Source of the DNA: Prostheceraeus crozeri
Taxonomy: Eukaryota; Platyhelminthes; Polycladida; Euryleptidae
NCBI GenBank assembly: GCA_907163375.1
Contig: CAJQUW010007759.1
Span: 1-64,000, forward strand
DNA: 64,000 nucleotides
Direction of reading: 5' to 3'
The translations under genes and the position numbers were made by a program. Shown here one piece after another: positions 54,062 to 62,047 of the stretch. Below the pieces are notes generated by a model. It was not told the origin of the DNA, searched no databases, and was given only the letters and a program-made list of their open reading frames with translations. Each line of letters starts with the position of its first letter. Within the stretch, counting starts at the first letter, position 1.

Positions 54062-54601
54062 TTAACACGATTCTATCAACTGTGACTCATACAGATAACC
54101 CATTAAAGATTTAACAATGTCAGCTACTTTACTGATATCACGTAAACCAGTCATGATACAATGTCCATTGTGAAACACTGCAATATGTACAGGATGCCAC
54201 TTCCGAATCAGAGCAGCAGGAAAGAGTTCAATTTCATAAAATATACAATGATTACTGGTTTTAATGTTGGCTAGATTCACTAACATCTTCAATTGAACAG
54301 ACACTACTATATTCTTCAATGTCAGGGGACTGAGGCTGAGATGAGGCATGAGTGTTCGCATTTTCTTGACGACTTCGTAACACATGGACTGCATCACGAA
54401 ATGAGAAAGGTTTCCTAGGACTTGGATCTTGCCGCAGCGAAAGATTTGAAGATTTCGACCGTTGCTCATGCGAATGACGAACATTTGCGGACGACCGCGA
54501 TGATAGACTGAATCGGGTAGATGGGTATGCAACTGTTCTAAATCGATGTCTCTTCTGAGATTCATTTCGCGCATGGCGTTGATGATCCGGATGGGGAGCA
54601 T
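54062..54601 (-). CDS. TATA-binding-protein-like protein of the Polinton (frame looks whole)
   Basis: A 179-residue protein with the two-repeat saddle architecture of TBP. Repeat 1 (about 4-82) runs from IRIINAMREMNLRRDIDLEQ through YHRGRPQMFVIRM to LQIFRCGKIQVLG. Repeat 2 (about 94-172) runs from LKNIVVSVQLKMLVNL to FYEIELFPAALIRKW and HIAVFHNGHCIMTG. YE.ELFP.LI.R and the paired IF..GK(.)..G / VF..G....TG turns are diagnostic of the TBP family (eukaryotic form YEPELFPGLIYR). TBP binds the TATA box and nucleates RNA polymerase assembly. The ATG is preceded by TATAAAAGG on the minus strand (54637-54645) and is overlapped by TGAGTCA. Strongly diverged from cellular TBP, so it is not a recent host copy. 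Alternatives: a TRF/TLP-like host gene captured earlier. Confidence 0.78.
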   Translation of the reverse strand: MLPIRIINAMREMNLRRDIDLEQLHTHLPDSVYHRGRPQMFVIRMSNGRNLQIFRCGKIQVLGNLSHFVMQSMCYEVVKKMRTLMPHLSLSPLTLKNIVVSVQLKMLVNLANIKTSNHCIFYEIELFPAALIRKWHPVHIAVFHNGHCIMTGLRDISKVADIVKSLMGYLYESQLIESC

Positions 54602-54890
54602 GACTCACAAATGACATGAGGATGGAGTGAACTTCCCTTTTATACTTTTCCCATGAGGGTTTTGGAATCACAATGTAGCAGTGATCATTATGTAGAATCA
54701 TCTCTTGAATGCGAATAAATACAATGCCGTCTCCTACGTTAATGATACGGCAAGACTGGGATAGGATTGCGCGATGTAACCTTCGTAGATGAGAGCGTTC
54801 TAGAGTTATCTGAAGTTGACGTTTCGTATCATGAAATGTAACACACTGACTTTTCCATGATACTTGGAGCCATGCTGATAATTTCCACAT
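54261..54890 (-). CDS. beta-rich protein with RS-rich tail, overlapping the TBP-like frame
   Basis: A 209-residue frame. The first 95 residues (SAWLQVSWKSQCVTFHDTKR, LQITLERSHLRRLHRAI, VGDGIVFIRIQ, YIVIPKPSWEKYKREV) resemble in layout the two-domain proteins at 55043 and 57366. The second half overlaps the TBP-like gene in another frame for about 340 bp and is Ser/Arg-rich and disordered-looking, which may be overprinted or just a by-product of the TBP-like sequence. Function unknown; nucleic-acid binding is possible. Confidence 0.4.
   Translation of the reverse strand: MWKLSAWLQVSWKSQCVTFHDTKRQLQITLERSHLRRLHRAILSQSCRIINVGDGIVFIRIQEMILHNDHCYIVIPKPSWEKYKREVHSILMSFVSHAPHPDHQRHARNESQKRHRFRTVAYPSTRFSLSSRSSANVRHSHEQRSKSSNLSLRQDPSPRKPFSFRDAVHVLRSRQENANTHASSQPQSPDIEEYSSVCSIEDVSESSQH
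54601..54647 (-). promoter_or_regulatory. TATA box and AP-1-like site at the TBP-like start
   Basis: TATAAAAGG read on the minus strand lies about 36-45 bp before the ATG, and TGACTCA (54601-54607) spans the start codon. The short leader matches other genes of this block. Confidence 0.55.
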
Positions 54891-55042
54891 GATTAAAACC
54901 TGAGTGAAGAAGGGTATGCCTAAGAAAGAAGGAGAGACTCATGTTCATGTGTGGCATGGTGAGTGTACATTTTCTTGATACGGTGGCCGTTAGGCCGTGG
55001 TCTCATAAAGACCGATGGTGCGTTCTCAGTGTGTGGAGAGTG

Positions 55043-55639
55043 TTACTGTAGTTGATCATCATCAACATGGACATCATTTTTAAAGGTGATGGAGACAAGA
55101 TGGGGATTCAACGTAAACAACCTTCCGTCCCTGCGCGGACCCATGTAGATGGTTTGAATTTTAATTTCGAAGGAGTAGAATCCTTTTCCCAAAATGGGGA
55201 GTGGTTTGCAATTGAGTAAGTCGAATTCGCTGTCCTCCTTTTCATGGATGATGAGACAGTGTCTATCCATATGCACATACATGTATCGTCTTTCCATGAT
55301 GGGAACTTGTGGCCGCTTCCCATTGTGTCGAACAATTTCTTTGGGAATGGTGAGATTTTCTTTCAGGAATGTTTCAAGAGTATTGAATTGTAACCGTGTC
55401 CAATAGTCTAACGGCACACACACGGCCAGTCCATACTTTGCTGACATAATCTTTAGATAATCTATCCGTTGACTTGGAGTTTTTATGGTTACGGCTTCTC
55501 CATGATGAGTTATCTTTTGATTGAAAGCATTTTTACCCGATGCTAAAGTAAGGGAGTCCAGTGTACCCAGTGCGAGAGCAGAGGCGTTGATGGCTTCGAG
55601 CAACTGCATGGTTAGCGCAAGGACGGAAATGATTGCCAT
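55043..55639 (-). CDS. two-domain beta-rich (PC4-like?) Polinton protein A
   Basis: About 198 residues from MAIISVLALTMQLLEAINAS, the first true ATG; a TATA box (TTATAAAAC on the minus strand, about 55663-55671) lies 25 bp upstream, so the open sequence further upstream is not coding. Domain 1: GEAVTIKTPSQRIDYLKIMS with GLAVCVPLDYWTRLQFNTLE. Domain 2: GKGFYSFEIKIQTIYMGPRR with LFTLNPHLVSITF. Paralogue of 57366-58094 and related to 33893-34555. An acidic tail VDDDQ ends it. A role with single-stranded DNA or RNA is inferred only from the PC4-like pattern. Confidence 0.5.
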   Translation of the reverse strand: MAIISVLALTMQLLEAINASALALGTLDSLTLASGKNAFNQKITHHGEAVTIKTPSQRIDYLKIMSAKYGLAVCVPLDYWTRLQFNTLETFLKENLTIPKEIVRHNGKRPQVPIMERRYMYVHMDRHCLIIHEKEDSEFDLLNCKPLPILGKGFYSFEIKIQTIYMGPRRDGRLFTLNPHLVSITFKNDVHVDDDQLQ

Positions 55640-55678
55640 GCTCTCAGTCGTCCGTTTTATAAGCAGACCTAGCTCCAA

Positions 55679-56035
55679 TCACATGCGTTTCCCTTTTCTC
55701 ATTTTCCCTGTCTTTGTTATGTGACAAAGAGTTATCGTACGTGAACTATTGACTGCGTGGGTGGAAACCTTCCCTCCTACAAAGTCGTTCTTGTCCTCAC
55801 AAAGACTTGAGTGACACGCCCCTTCTAGCGAACAAAGACGCATTCATTTATCTAACAAAGAGCCTGATAGTAATGCACAAAGCGCAATGACTCATGTTGT
55901 GACACCCCCTTTTCTCGAACACAGACGCATTCAGTTATCTAACAAAGAGCCTGATAGTAATGCACAAAGCGCAATGACTCATGTTGCTCTATACACCATT
56001 ACAAAATACTCAGTGAAAAGAAATCTTTATTGCAT
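55679..56035. promoter_or_regulatory. tandemly duplicated 88-bp block with AP-1-like sites
   Basis: Two successive copies (55811-55897, 55899-55985) of a block reading from GACACGCCCCTTCT through GACGCATTCA(T/G)TTATCTAACAA to AGCGCAATGACTCATGTTG. Each has TGACTCA (55888 and 55975). It lies upstream (on the minus strand) of protein A and downstream of the gene at 56036. Likely a duplicated enhancer/promoter module. Confidence 0.55.
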
Positions 56036-56482
56036 CTACACAATGTGTCGACCATCAAACAAAGTCATGGATGTAAACACACTTAGTTGAATCATGATAT
56101 GTTTAACAACGTATGCATTTCCTTCCAACGTCTCAGCTATTCTCTCCATAATTTTCTCCATATGACGACCATAAAATTGATCACTAAGAGTAATCCATTC
56201 TGAGCAATAAGATCCAAAACGAAGTGGTTTTTGTAAATCTTTCAACTCTATATAAGCAACGAGTCTACCCTTTACATCTTGAGGTTGTAAACTCTCCATC
56301 AATCTTTTGAAGAGAGGAAGGCTTTCAGTGAGCACTACTTTCATATCATTCATCTTCATTTTAAATGTAAGTTTCCAATCTTGTAAAAATCCATCGAATC
56401 CTTGTTGATCAAGTGTCAAATGACACATGTGGTTACTTAAGGTACGATGCGCCATCATAAACGTTGTAACTATAGATTTCAC
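56036..56482 (-). CDS. Polinton protein B1 of unknown function
   Basis: 148 residues with LTFKMKMNDMKVVLTESLPL, MESLQPQDVKGRLVAYIELK, FYGRHMEKIMERIAETL and an end VKHIMIQLSVF. It is a paralogue of 58674-59027 (shared LM.SL...DVKGRLVA.IE and DFY.RHM.KI). The alternating pattern ending in a hydrophobic I..L.I strand is like the small domain found at the N-terminus of several Polinton proteins, but I cannot name a function. The frame looks whole. Confidence 0.5.
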   Translation of the reverse strand: MKSIVTTFMMAHRTLSNHMCHLTLDQQGFDGFLQDWKLTFKMKMNDMKVVLTESLPLFKRLMESLQPQDVKGRLVAYIELKDLQKPLRFGSYCSEWITLSDQFYGRHMEKIMERIAETLEGNAYVVKHIMIQLSVFTSMTLFDGRHIV

Positions 56483-56628
56483 ATTGCTTCAATGACTTCC
56501 ACTATGAATAAAACAGAAATAACAATCATGTTCCACTGCAAGTTTATTCAACACCAGACAAAATTCACAAGTACAGAATACACTTCATAAAATGATCATC
56601 ATTCATTCACAAGGAGTAAAAACATGTT

Positions 56629-57200
56629 TTACATAGACCCATGCTGTTGACAATAATATAGATACAGTTCATAAACGTCATAGAGACTACAATGCCAGCG
56701 TGAAGAGAGTTTTGCAATGTAGGTAGCTTTATTTCTAGTATTACAATGAGATGGTGGTCTGTACAGGTGATGTCTCTCACCGAAACATATTGCCATGTCA
56801 AAAATCATTTCATCTCTAAACTTCTTTTGATCACAATGCATATGATAGTTTTGTCTTACACGATCTACCCAACATGGTAAATATAAATTATCAATGTGCA
56901 ACTGAAGTGTTGTTGCTTCTCGTTCAGAATCATTTCCTAATATTTTAAAAATATGAAAACCTGACAGCCACCGTTTGAAATCACTTATCAAATACGTTTC
57001 ATTTGCAAATCCAATATGAATCAAAATAGAAGGATCAAGTCCATGCACATGACGTCGTGACCATTCGTCTTTGTGTGGAGGACAGTAGGCAAATCTATTA
57101 TATACACTAACAACAGTTTGATCACTTTCTCTCATTGCAATAGCACTCAATTCCTGCATGGGTGTTCCCTCACTGTCTATGAAGATGACAACCTACAATA
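56629..57200 (-). CDS. DEDDh-exonuclease-like Polinton protein
   Basis: The open frame starts at the ATG at 57159, inside a conserved motif whose first half (IFIDSEGTP, 57161-57190) is directly upstream in the same frame. IDSEGTPMQELSAIAM matches exonuclease motif I (DxE). HVHGLDPSILIHIGF and LISDFKRWL resemble the central part, and HCSLYDVYELYLYY resembles the H(4x)D motif III. About 176-190 residues. It could trim DNA or RNA 3' ends. The true start is uncertain; a pyrimidine-rich AG-ending sequence just before 57200 may be a splice acceptor. PolB of this element already has its own exonuclease region, so this is an extra nuclease. Confidence 0.55.
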
Positions 57201-57214
57201 TCAAAAAGACTTCA

Positions 57215-57380
57215 TTACAAAATAATACATTGAGCAGGAACTTTACAAGGATGTCTGTCCTTTACATAACAAAAGATAAATACAACATGATTACAATGTT
57301 TTATTTGAACATAACGCGCAAGGCCGCGTTTTCCACATTCACTACATACTAACTGATTACAATACTTAAGATTTCTCTTT
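57215..57380 (-). other. Cys-rich short open frame
   Basis: The minus strand encodes LVCSECGKRGLARYVQIKHC then CYVKDRHPCKVPAQC, a possible zinc ribbon, between the PC4-like protein and the DEDDh-like frame. No ATG of its own is obvious. It could be an exon or a non-functional frame. Confidence 0.3.
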
Positions 57381-58094
57381 GGTGGTAGCACCATCTTTCT
57401 TTGATGTGCGACGACGTTTAGGTTTAGTGACAGGTTCTTGACACTCTTTGACACAAGAATCAATGACTTTCTCAATGTGATGAAGTCCTGTTAACTCAGG
57501 TTGATGATGAATTTGAGCAATGCGCAAATTGAGAGAAATCAAATTATCGTCAGATTGATGAGGTCCCACATAAACAGCAGGCAACTCAATATGAAAGGAA
57601 TAAAAGCCTGCACCTAACGATGACAATTCTGTTTCAACTGATTGTTCAACTGTCACTCCTGAAGTGACTTTACAATACTTGCTTTGTAAAATATAGCAGC
57701 GAGTACCGCGATACAAAGGTTTATAATAAGAAGTTTTCTTTTCTGGCCACAACTGTAATAGTTCAGTAGAAATAAGAGCCTTTTGCCTCACAAAGTCTTC
57801 TAAAATGTCAAGCTGCTGATGCAACCAATTATGAATAGGGATACTCAGGTTTTGACCGCAACGATTTACTTGCGTATCCACTTTTGGTAAGTATACCGCC
57901 GGCGTTTGAAGATAGAGTCGAACACCGTTGTAGCGCACTTGTTGTTTGTAGGTAGAATAGCCGTGAATTACCTTTTCAATTTTCGGATTCCACAACTCGA
58001 GATGTTGATGATTCAGTGATGCAGCAGTTGGAGTAGGATTCATGGCCATGGCAGTCTGTAACGAAAGAATACCGCTAAGTACATTCATGATCAT
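57366..58094 (-). CDS. two-domain beta-rich (PC4-like?) Polinton protein C
   Basis: 242 residues. Domain 1 (about 50-115): YNGVRLYLQTPAVYLPKVDT and NLSIPIHNWLHQQLDILEDF. Domain 2 (about 160-200): GAGFYSFHIELPAVYVGPHQ and ISLNLRIAQIH. The C-terminus is Lys/Arg-rich (KPKRRRTSKKDG), nuclear-localisation-like. Paralogue of 55043-55639. The frame looks whole. Possible single-stranded nucleic-acid binder (inference). Confidence 0.5.
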   Translation of the reverse strand: MIMNVLSGILSLQTAMAMNPTPTAASLNHQHLELWNPKIEKVIHGYSTYKQQVRYNGVRLYLQTPAVYLPKVDTQVNRCGQNLSIPIHNWLHQQLDILEDFVRQKALISTELLQLWPEKKTSYYKPLYRGTRCYILQSKYCKVTSGVTVEQSVETELSSLGAGFYSFHIELPAVYVGPHQSDDNLISLNLRIAQIHHQPELTGLHHIEKVIDSCVKECQEPVTKPKRRRTSKKDGATTKEKS

Positions 58095-58172
58095 CAGAGA
58101 AAAGAAAATTGTTAGCTTAGCAGTGACATATGAGGTGGCCCTTAAGAGGACCTTTTGGAGCGTTCACAGGAT

Positions 58173-58337
58173 TTAATGCTTATCACCAAAGTCTAAGTCT
58201 TCGTCATCGTCCAGTAAATTAAATGTGTTGGGCTTAGGACCCGAATTGAGTTTCAATTCCCTAAAAGACTTAAACGTAAAGCGTCTAGGTGGTGGAGGCG
58301 GTGGCGATGGTTCAACAAAATAAGCTTGTACAATCAT
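58173..58337 (-). CDS. small Pro-rich, acidic-tailed protein
   Basis: A 54-codon frame from ATG to TAA. It reads MIVQAYFVEPSPPPPPPRRF, then a short basic segment, and ends LLDDDEDLDFGDKH. Acidic tails with bulky residues are typical of activation domains or SSB tails, so it could recruit partners (inference). It sits between protein C and B2 with no other frame overlapping. Could be chance, but codon use and composition are protein-like. Confidence 0.4.
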   Translation of the reverse strand: MIVQAYFVEPSPPPPPPRRFTFKSFRELKLNSGPKPNTFNLLDDDEDLDFGDKH

Positions 58338-58673
58338 CGGTCACACACTCTCCTGCGTCTCTCTTCTAAAATGCTGGTAAGGTTTAGGCCAGACAGTCAT
58401 GACACTCACTTGTAAATTTTCAAACAGGATTGATCAGAAAAAGTTGAGAGGGGAGAATGGCTTCAGCAAGTCACACACGCTTTCCAAGTCAAGAGAATGA
58501 AATGAAGAGAAAATGGGGAGACGTCTGCTTTTATAATCTCCTGCGAATCCACATTTGACACTATGTGAGCCAATCAGAGACCTCCGTTTCTCCCCTGACT
58601 TCGTTGCGTCAGGGAAAAGGAGGCACGCGGACGTCTGACTCATGAATGCTTTTCCCAAATCTTGTAGTCGAAT
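58338..58673. other. no gene; AP-1-like site
   Basis: TGACTCATGAATG at 58636-58647, upstream of the small Pro-rich gene. Otherwise nothing supported. Confidence 0.4.
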
Positions 58674-59027
58674 CTAGTTTAACACATTGAGTTGAATATG
58701 AATGTGTTTTATGTGACATAAGAGCAAGTTGGATCCATGCTCATGAAATGAATCTAGTCGAGATGCAATTTTTGCCATGTGTCGCTGATAGAAATCTTTG
58801 GGATCATGTATCGTCTCTGCAGAATAGGATGCAAAATGAAACACTACACGTTCACCTGCATGTTCATCAGTCACTTTCTCAAATTCAATCTCTGCAACTA
58901 ATCGTCCTTTCACATCTTTATTCATCAAACTGTCCATCAGCTGTTGGAAAACGAAGTAACCTTTAGCGATAGCAATTTCTAAGTCTGCCTTTTCATGATG
59001 AAAGGAGATGATGTAGTCCCTAATCAC
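58674..59027 (-). CDS. Polinton protein B2 of unknown function
   Basis: 117 residues: MIRDYIISFHHEKADLEIAI, LMDSLMNKDVKGRLVAEIEF, FASYSAETIHDPKDFYQRHM and the end LLLCHIKHIHIQLNVLN. Paralogue of 56036-56482. The pattern (two helices, strands, ending I..L.I.LN) is similar to an N-terminal module of other Polinton proteins. First gene inside the right terminal repeat. The frame looks whole. Confidence 0.5.
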   Translation of the reverse strand: MIRDYIISFHHEKADLEIAIAKGYFVFQQLMDSLMNKDVKGRLVAEIEFEKVTDEHAGERVVFHFASYSAETIHDPKDFYQRHMAKIASRLDSFHEHGSNLLLCHIKHIHIQLNVLN

Positions 59028-59144
59028 ACCACGAAGACTTTGTCGATGAAAACGTAGTGAACAAAATTCATTCGTAAACTTCTGTCATCTTTCTTCCTTT
59101 CACTTCGGAGACATAGCATGAATGACATTCAGGTGTAACATGGC

Positions 59145-60096
59145 ACGCTGATTCCAAATCTGGTCTCTGTTTTCCCGTCCGAGGCTTGCTTCACCCGCTA
59201 GAGCGATTTTCATAAACATTCTAACTCTGTCGTTTTTCGCCAAGGTCCAAAATTTTCAATAACGTCTCACCTCTAGACGAAGGCAGATACGAACAAGCCA
59301 TGTTTTTCACTGAATTTGTCTCACTCCCAGCTTTCAAACGAGCTATTGCACGACTTTCTACGATGTCTACAACCAAAGTTAGAAGATCGCTGCCAAGGGG
59401 GGGGGTCAGAACTTTTTCTCTCCGATTGAGTTGGGAAGAAGTTCCTAGACCCAACTTTGACCAAAACGTCCGAATTTGCACTCCGTTTTCCCATCCGAGG
59501 CCTCCTTCTGCCCGAGAAACGACTTTTCTCATCCCAAAACCACCAACACCTGCCTTTTCCAACTCTGACGTTTTCCTGCCATTTTCCTCCCTAAACCCAG
59601 GAAAATTAGTCCAAACTGAGCTTTCCACTACATTTTTCTCATTCTCAGCTTTCAAATGAGCTATTGCACGACTAACACCAAAGTTGGAAGATCGTTGCCG
59701 AGGGGGGGGGGGAGGTCTTCAAAACTTTTTCTCTCCAATGTCGCTGGAAACATCCTTCCTAACCCAAAATTTCACGTAGAGTCCGAATCTGGCCTCCGTT
59801 TTCTCATCCGAGGTCTCCTTCATGTCGAAACATGGACTTTCTCATCCTAAAACCACCAACACCCGCCCTTTCCTCACTCTATCCCTCACACATCACCTTC
59901 CTTCCCACCCCTTGCCTCAGCACTCCTCCTACGTTCCTTCCTTCCAGAGGTGGGGGACCCGTTTCTTCCTCTCGGACCCATCCTTTCATCACATCCTTGA
60001 GGCTCTCCCTCACATTCCTTCCAGAGGGGGGGCTGAGTCAGCATGATGACTCAGCATTTCACATTTTGGAATTGAATTTGGCACGGGGTTACTACT
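59145..60096 (-). repeat. right terminal inverted repeat
   Basis: Inverted counterpart of 42607-43421, with about 130 bp extra near 59890-60035 (CTTCCTTCC/CCAGAGG repeats). TGAGTCA at 60034-60040 and TGACTCA at 60047-60053. Open frames on either strand are repeat by-products. Confidence 0.85.
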
Positions 60097-60102
60097 AACA
60101 TA

Positions 60103-61855
60103 GTTCCTAACGTTACAGCAATTTTCAAGATGTATTTGATAAACCGATCAGTAGCTCTTGTGTACCTGTTTCTCCCGATCCTATTATAAGAATTGAACGA
60201 AACACTCAACCTTATCAAGCTAAAGTCAGCCGGTTTTCACCTCAAGATGAAGAGATCATTAAGTCCCAAGTTGATGAATTATTGAAACAAGGGGTAGTAA
60301 CGCGTTCGATGTCGGCATGGAGACACATGCCCATAGTCGTACCTAAACGGATAGGGGGACATCGTTTAGCTATAGATTACAGACCAGTAAATTCCTCTAC
60401 AATCCCTGACGCTTTTCCAATTCCAAATGGTCAAGATCTGCCGCAGAACCTTGAAGTATGCAAAGTGTTTTCGTCCCTAGATTTTACTCCATTCTATTAT
60501 CAACTACCTCTTTCAAAGGAAGATAGAGAGAAAACTGCATTTTTTGCTGCGGGTGAGTTGTATGAGCTCAAACGCTCCCCGATTGGATTAAAAAACGCTG
60601 TAAGCTACTGTTGCAGAACGATGAAAGACATATTTCGGGGAATTAAAGGATTATCTATTTATTTAGATGATTTGCTGATCCACGCGAGAACGAAAGAAGA
60701 ACATGATGAAATCCTAAGTCTTTGTGTTGACCCGCATTCGGAAAAACAACATATCCTTGAATTTAAAGAAATGTAAGCTTTACCAGTCTACGGTCTCGTT
60801 TTTGGGCCATGTTATTTCAAAAGGGAAAATTTTATCCGATGCTGAAAGAACCAATTCCATCTTGACTTTTCCGACACCTGCAACTGGTCAGCAACTTCAA
60901 AGGTTTCTTGGTATGGCGAATTATTTCAGGAACTATATCAAAGATTACGCTGAAATAACGAAAGAAGTGTACACTATGTCATTAGAAAAATCATTAACGT
61001 GGTCTGACAGCACTTTGAAATCTTTCAACCATGTGAAAGAAAAACTGTCCAGTTCAATTCTTGCTTTACCATCACCAGATGAAAGTCTTTCGCTACAGGT
61101 TGATGCATCCAACGATTGTATAGGAGCTTGTCTTTTGACCGATTCAGGTCAACCGGTTTCTTTTGCATCTAAGAAGTTAAGTGATGCTGAAACTAGGTGG
61201 AGCACAATTGATAAAGAAGCTTACGCCATAATTTGGAGCATTCAAAAGTTCAGAAATTTTTTTGTTGAGTCGACGATTTCTCGTTTATAGTGATCATCGA
61301 CCATTACAGTATCTGTTTTCGAACGGTAAAGTGAGTCAAAAAGTTCAACGTTGGAGAGTAGCTGTTAGTGAATTCGCCTTCGATGTTAAATACCTTCAAG
61401 GCTCCGACAATGTAGTTGCTGACTCTCTTTCTAGAATGAATATGATTGCGGAAGTTGATGAAAATCTAGATTAAATCTACGTGACTCCGAAATCCTTAGT
61501 GCACAGAAGAATAATGACGAATTCCGGAAACTTTTTCATTCGATATCGAGAAATGATTTTCAGAACAAGACAGGCATTACAAATAGCTTATGGTCACTTC
61601 GTAAACAGTTGTGTATTAAAAATGAGTTAATCTGCTTTGGTGAACGAATATTGATCCCATCATCATTAAAAGCAAAGATTCTAACATCAGCCCATTATGG
61701 CCATCAGGGTATTGATAGCATGCACGAGAAGTTGTTGAAATCTTATTTTTGGCCCGGTTTGAAGTCAGATGTTTCTCAGTTTTGTAAAAGTTGTCGAGTA
61801 TGTTCGCTTGTTAAACCGAAATATATAAATGGTCATCTCAAACCTTATAACCAGG
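60103..61855 (+). mobile_element. Ty3/gypsy element, right copy, second part (broken fossil)
   Basis: Resumes after the Polinton target duplication with protease end, RT (IDYRPVNSST, FSSLDFTPFYYQLPL, YLDD), RNase H (LQVDASNDCIGACLLTD, DNVVADSLSR) and integrase head (YFWPGLKSDVSQFCKSCRVC). Nearly identical to 4455-6190 inverted. Broken, with a few breaks. At about 61850 it passes abruptly into LINE sequence. Confidence 0.88.
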
Positions 61856-62047
61856 AATGGAGGTAAAGTGACAGTCATGCTTGTCATCCAGCCATGTTTC
61901 TGTGCATGCAAAAACATCAATTTTCAAGGAGGGACAGTTTAGGGTAGCTGACTTCATCTATCTTCAATACAACGGAGCGAACATTTGAGCAAAGGATGCT
62001 GGGGTAGCATTAGTCAACATTCGAGTTCTTGGGGTGTCGGGAACGTG

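Larger units (their letters stand above)
42607..60096. mobile_element. Polinton/Maverick-type element, 17.5 kb, with TBP-like gene (fossil)
   Basis: Ends AGTAGTAACCCCGTGCC... and its reverse complement are flanked by the 6-bp target duplication AACATA (42601-42606, 60097-60102). The undisturbed site is in the left gypsy copy. Long inverted repeats (about 0.8 and 0.95 kb), AG(T) ends and a 6-bp duplication are the Polinton hallmarks. Parts: PolB on plus (44210-46948), a 6.2-kb satellite, then a minus-strand block with TBP-like, PC4-like(?), DEDDh-like and two paralogous unknown genes. No integrase, ATPase, protease or capsid gene is seen. Insertion postdates the inverted duplication, so it is fairly young. 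PolB is broken (about three breaks) and most minus-strand frames look whole. Confidence 0.9.

Noticed and set aside
57215-57475. An 86-codon Cys-rich frame as a full gene
   Set aside because: Most of it overlaps the end of protein C in another frame; only the Cys-rich half is noted as a low-confidence feature.
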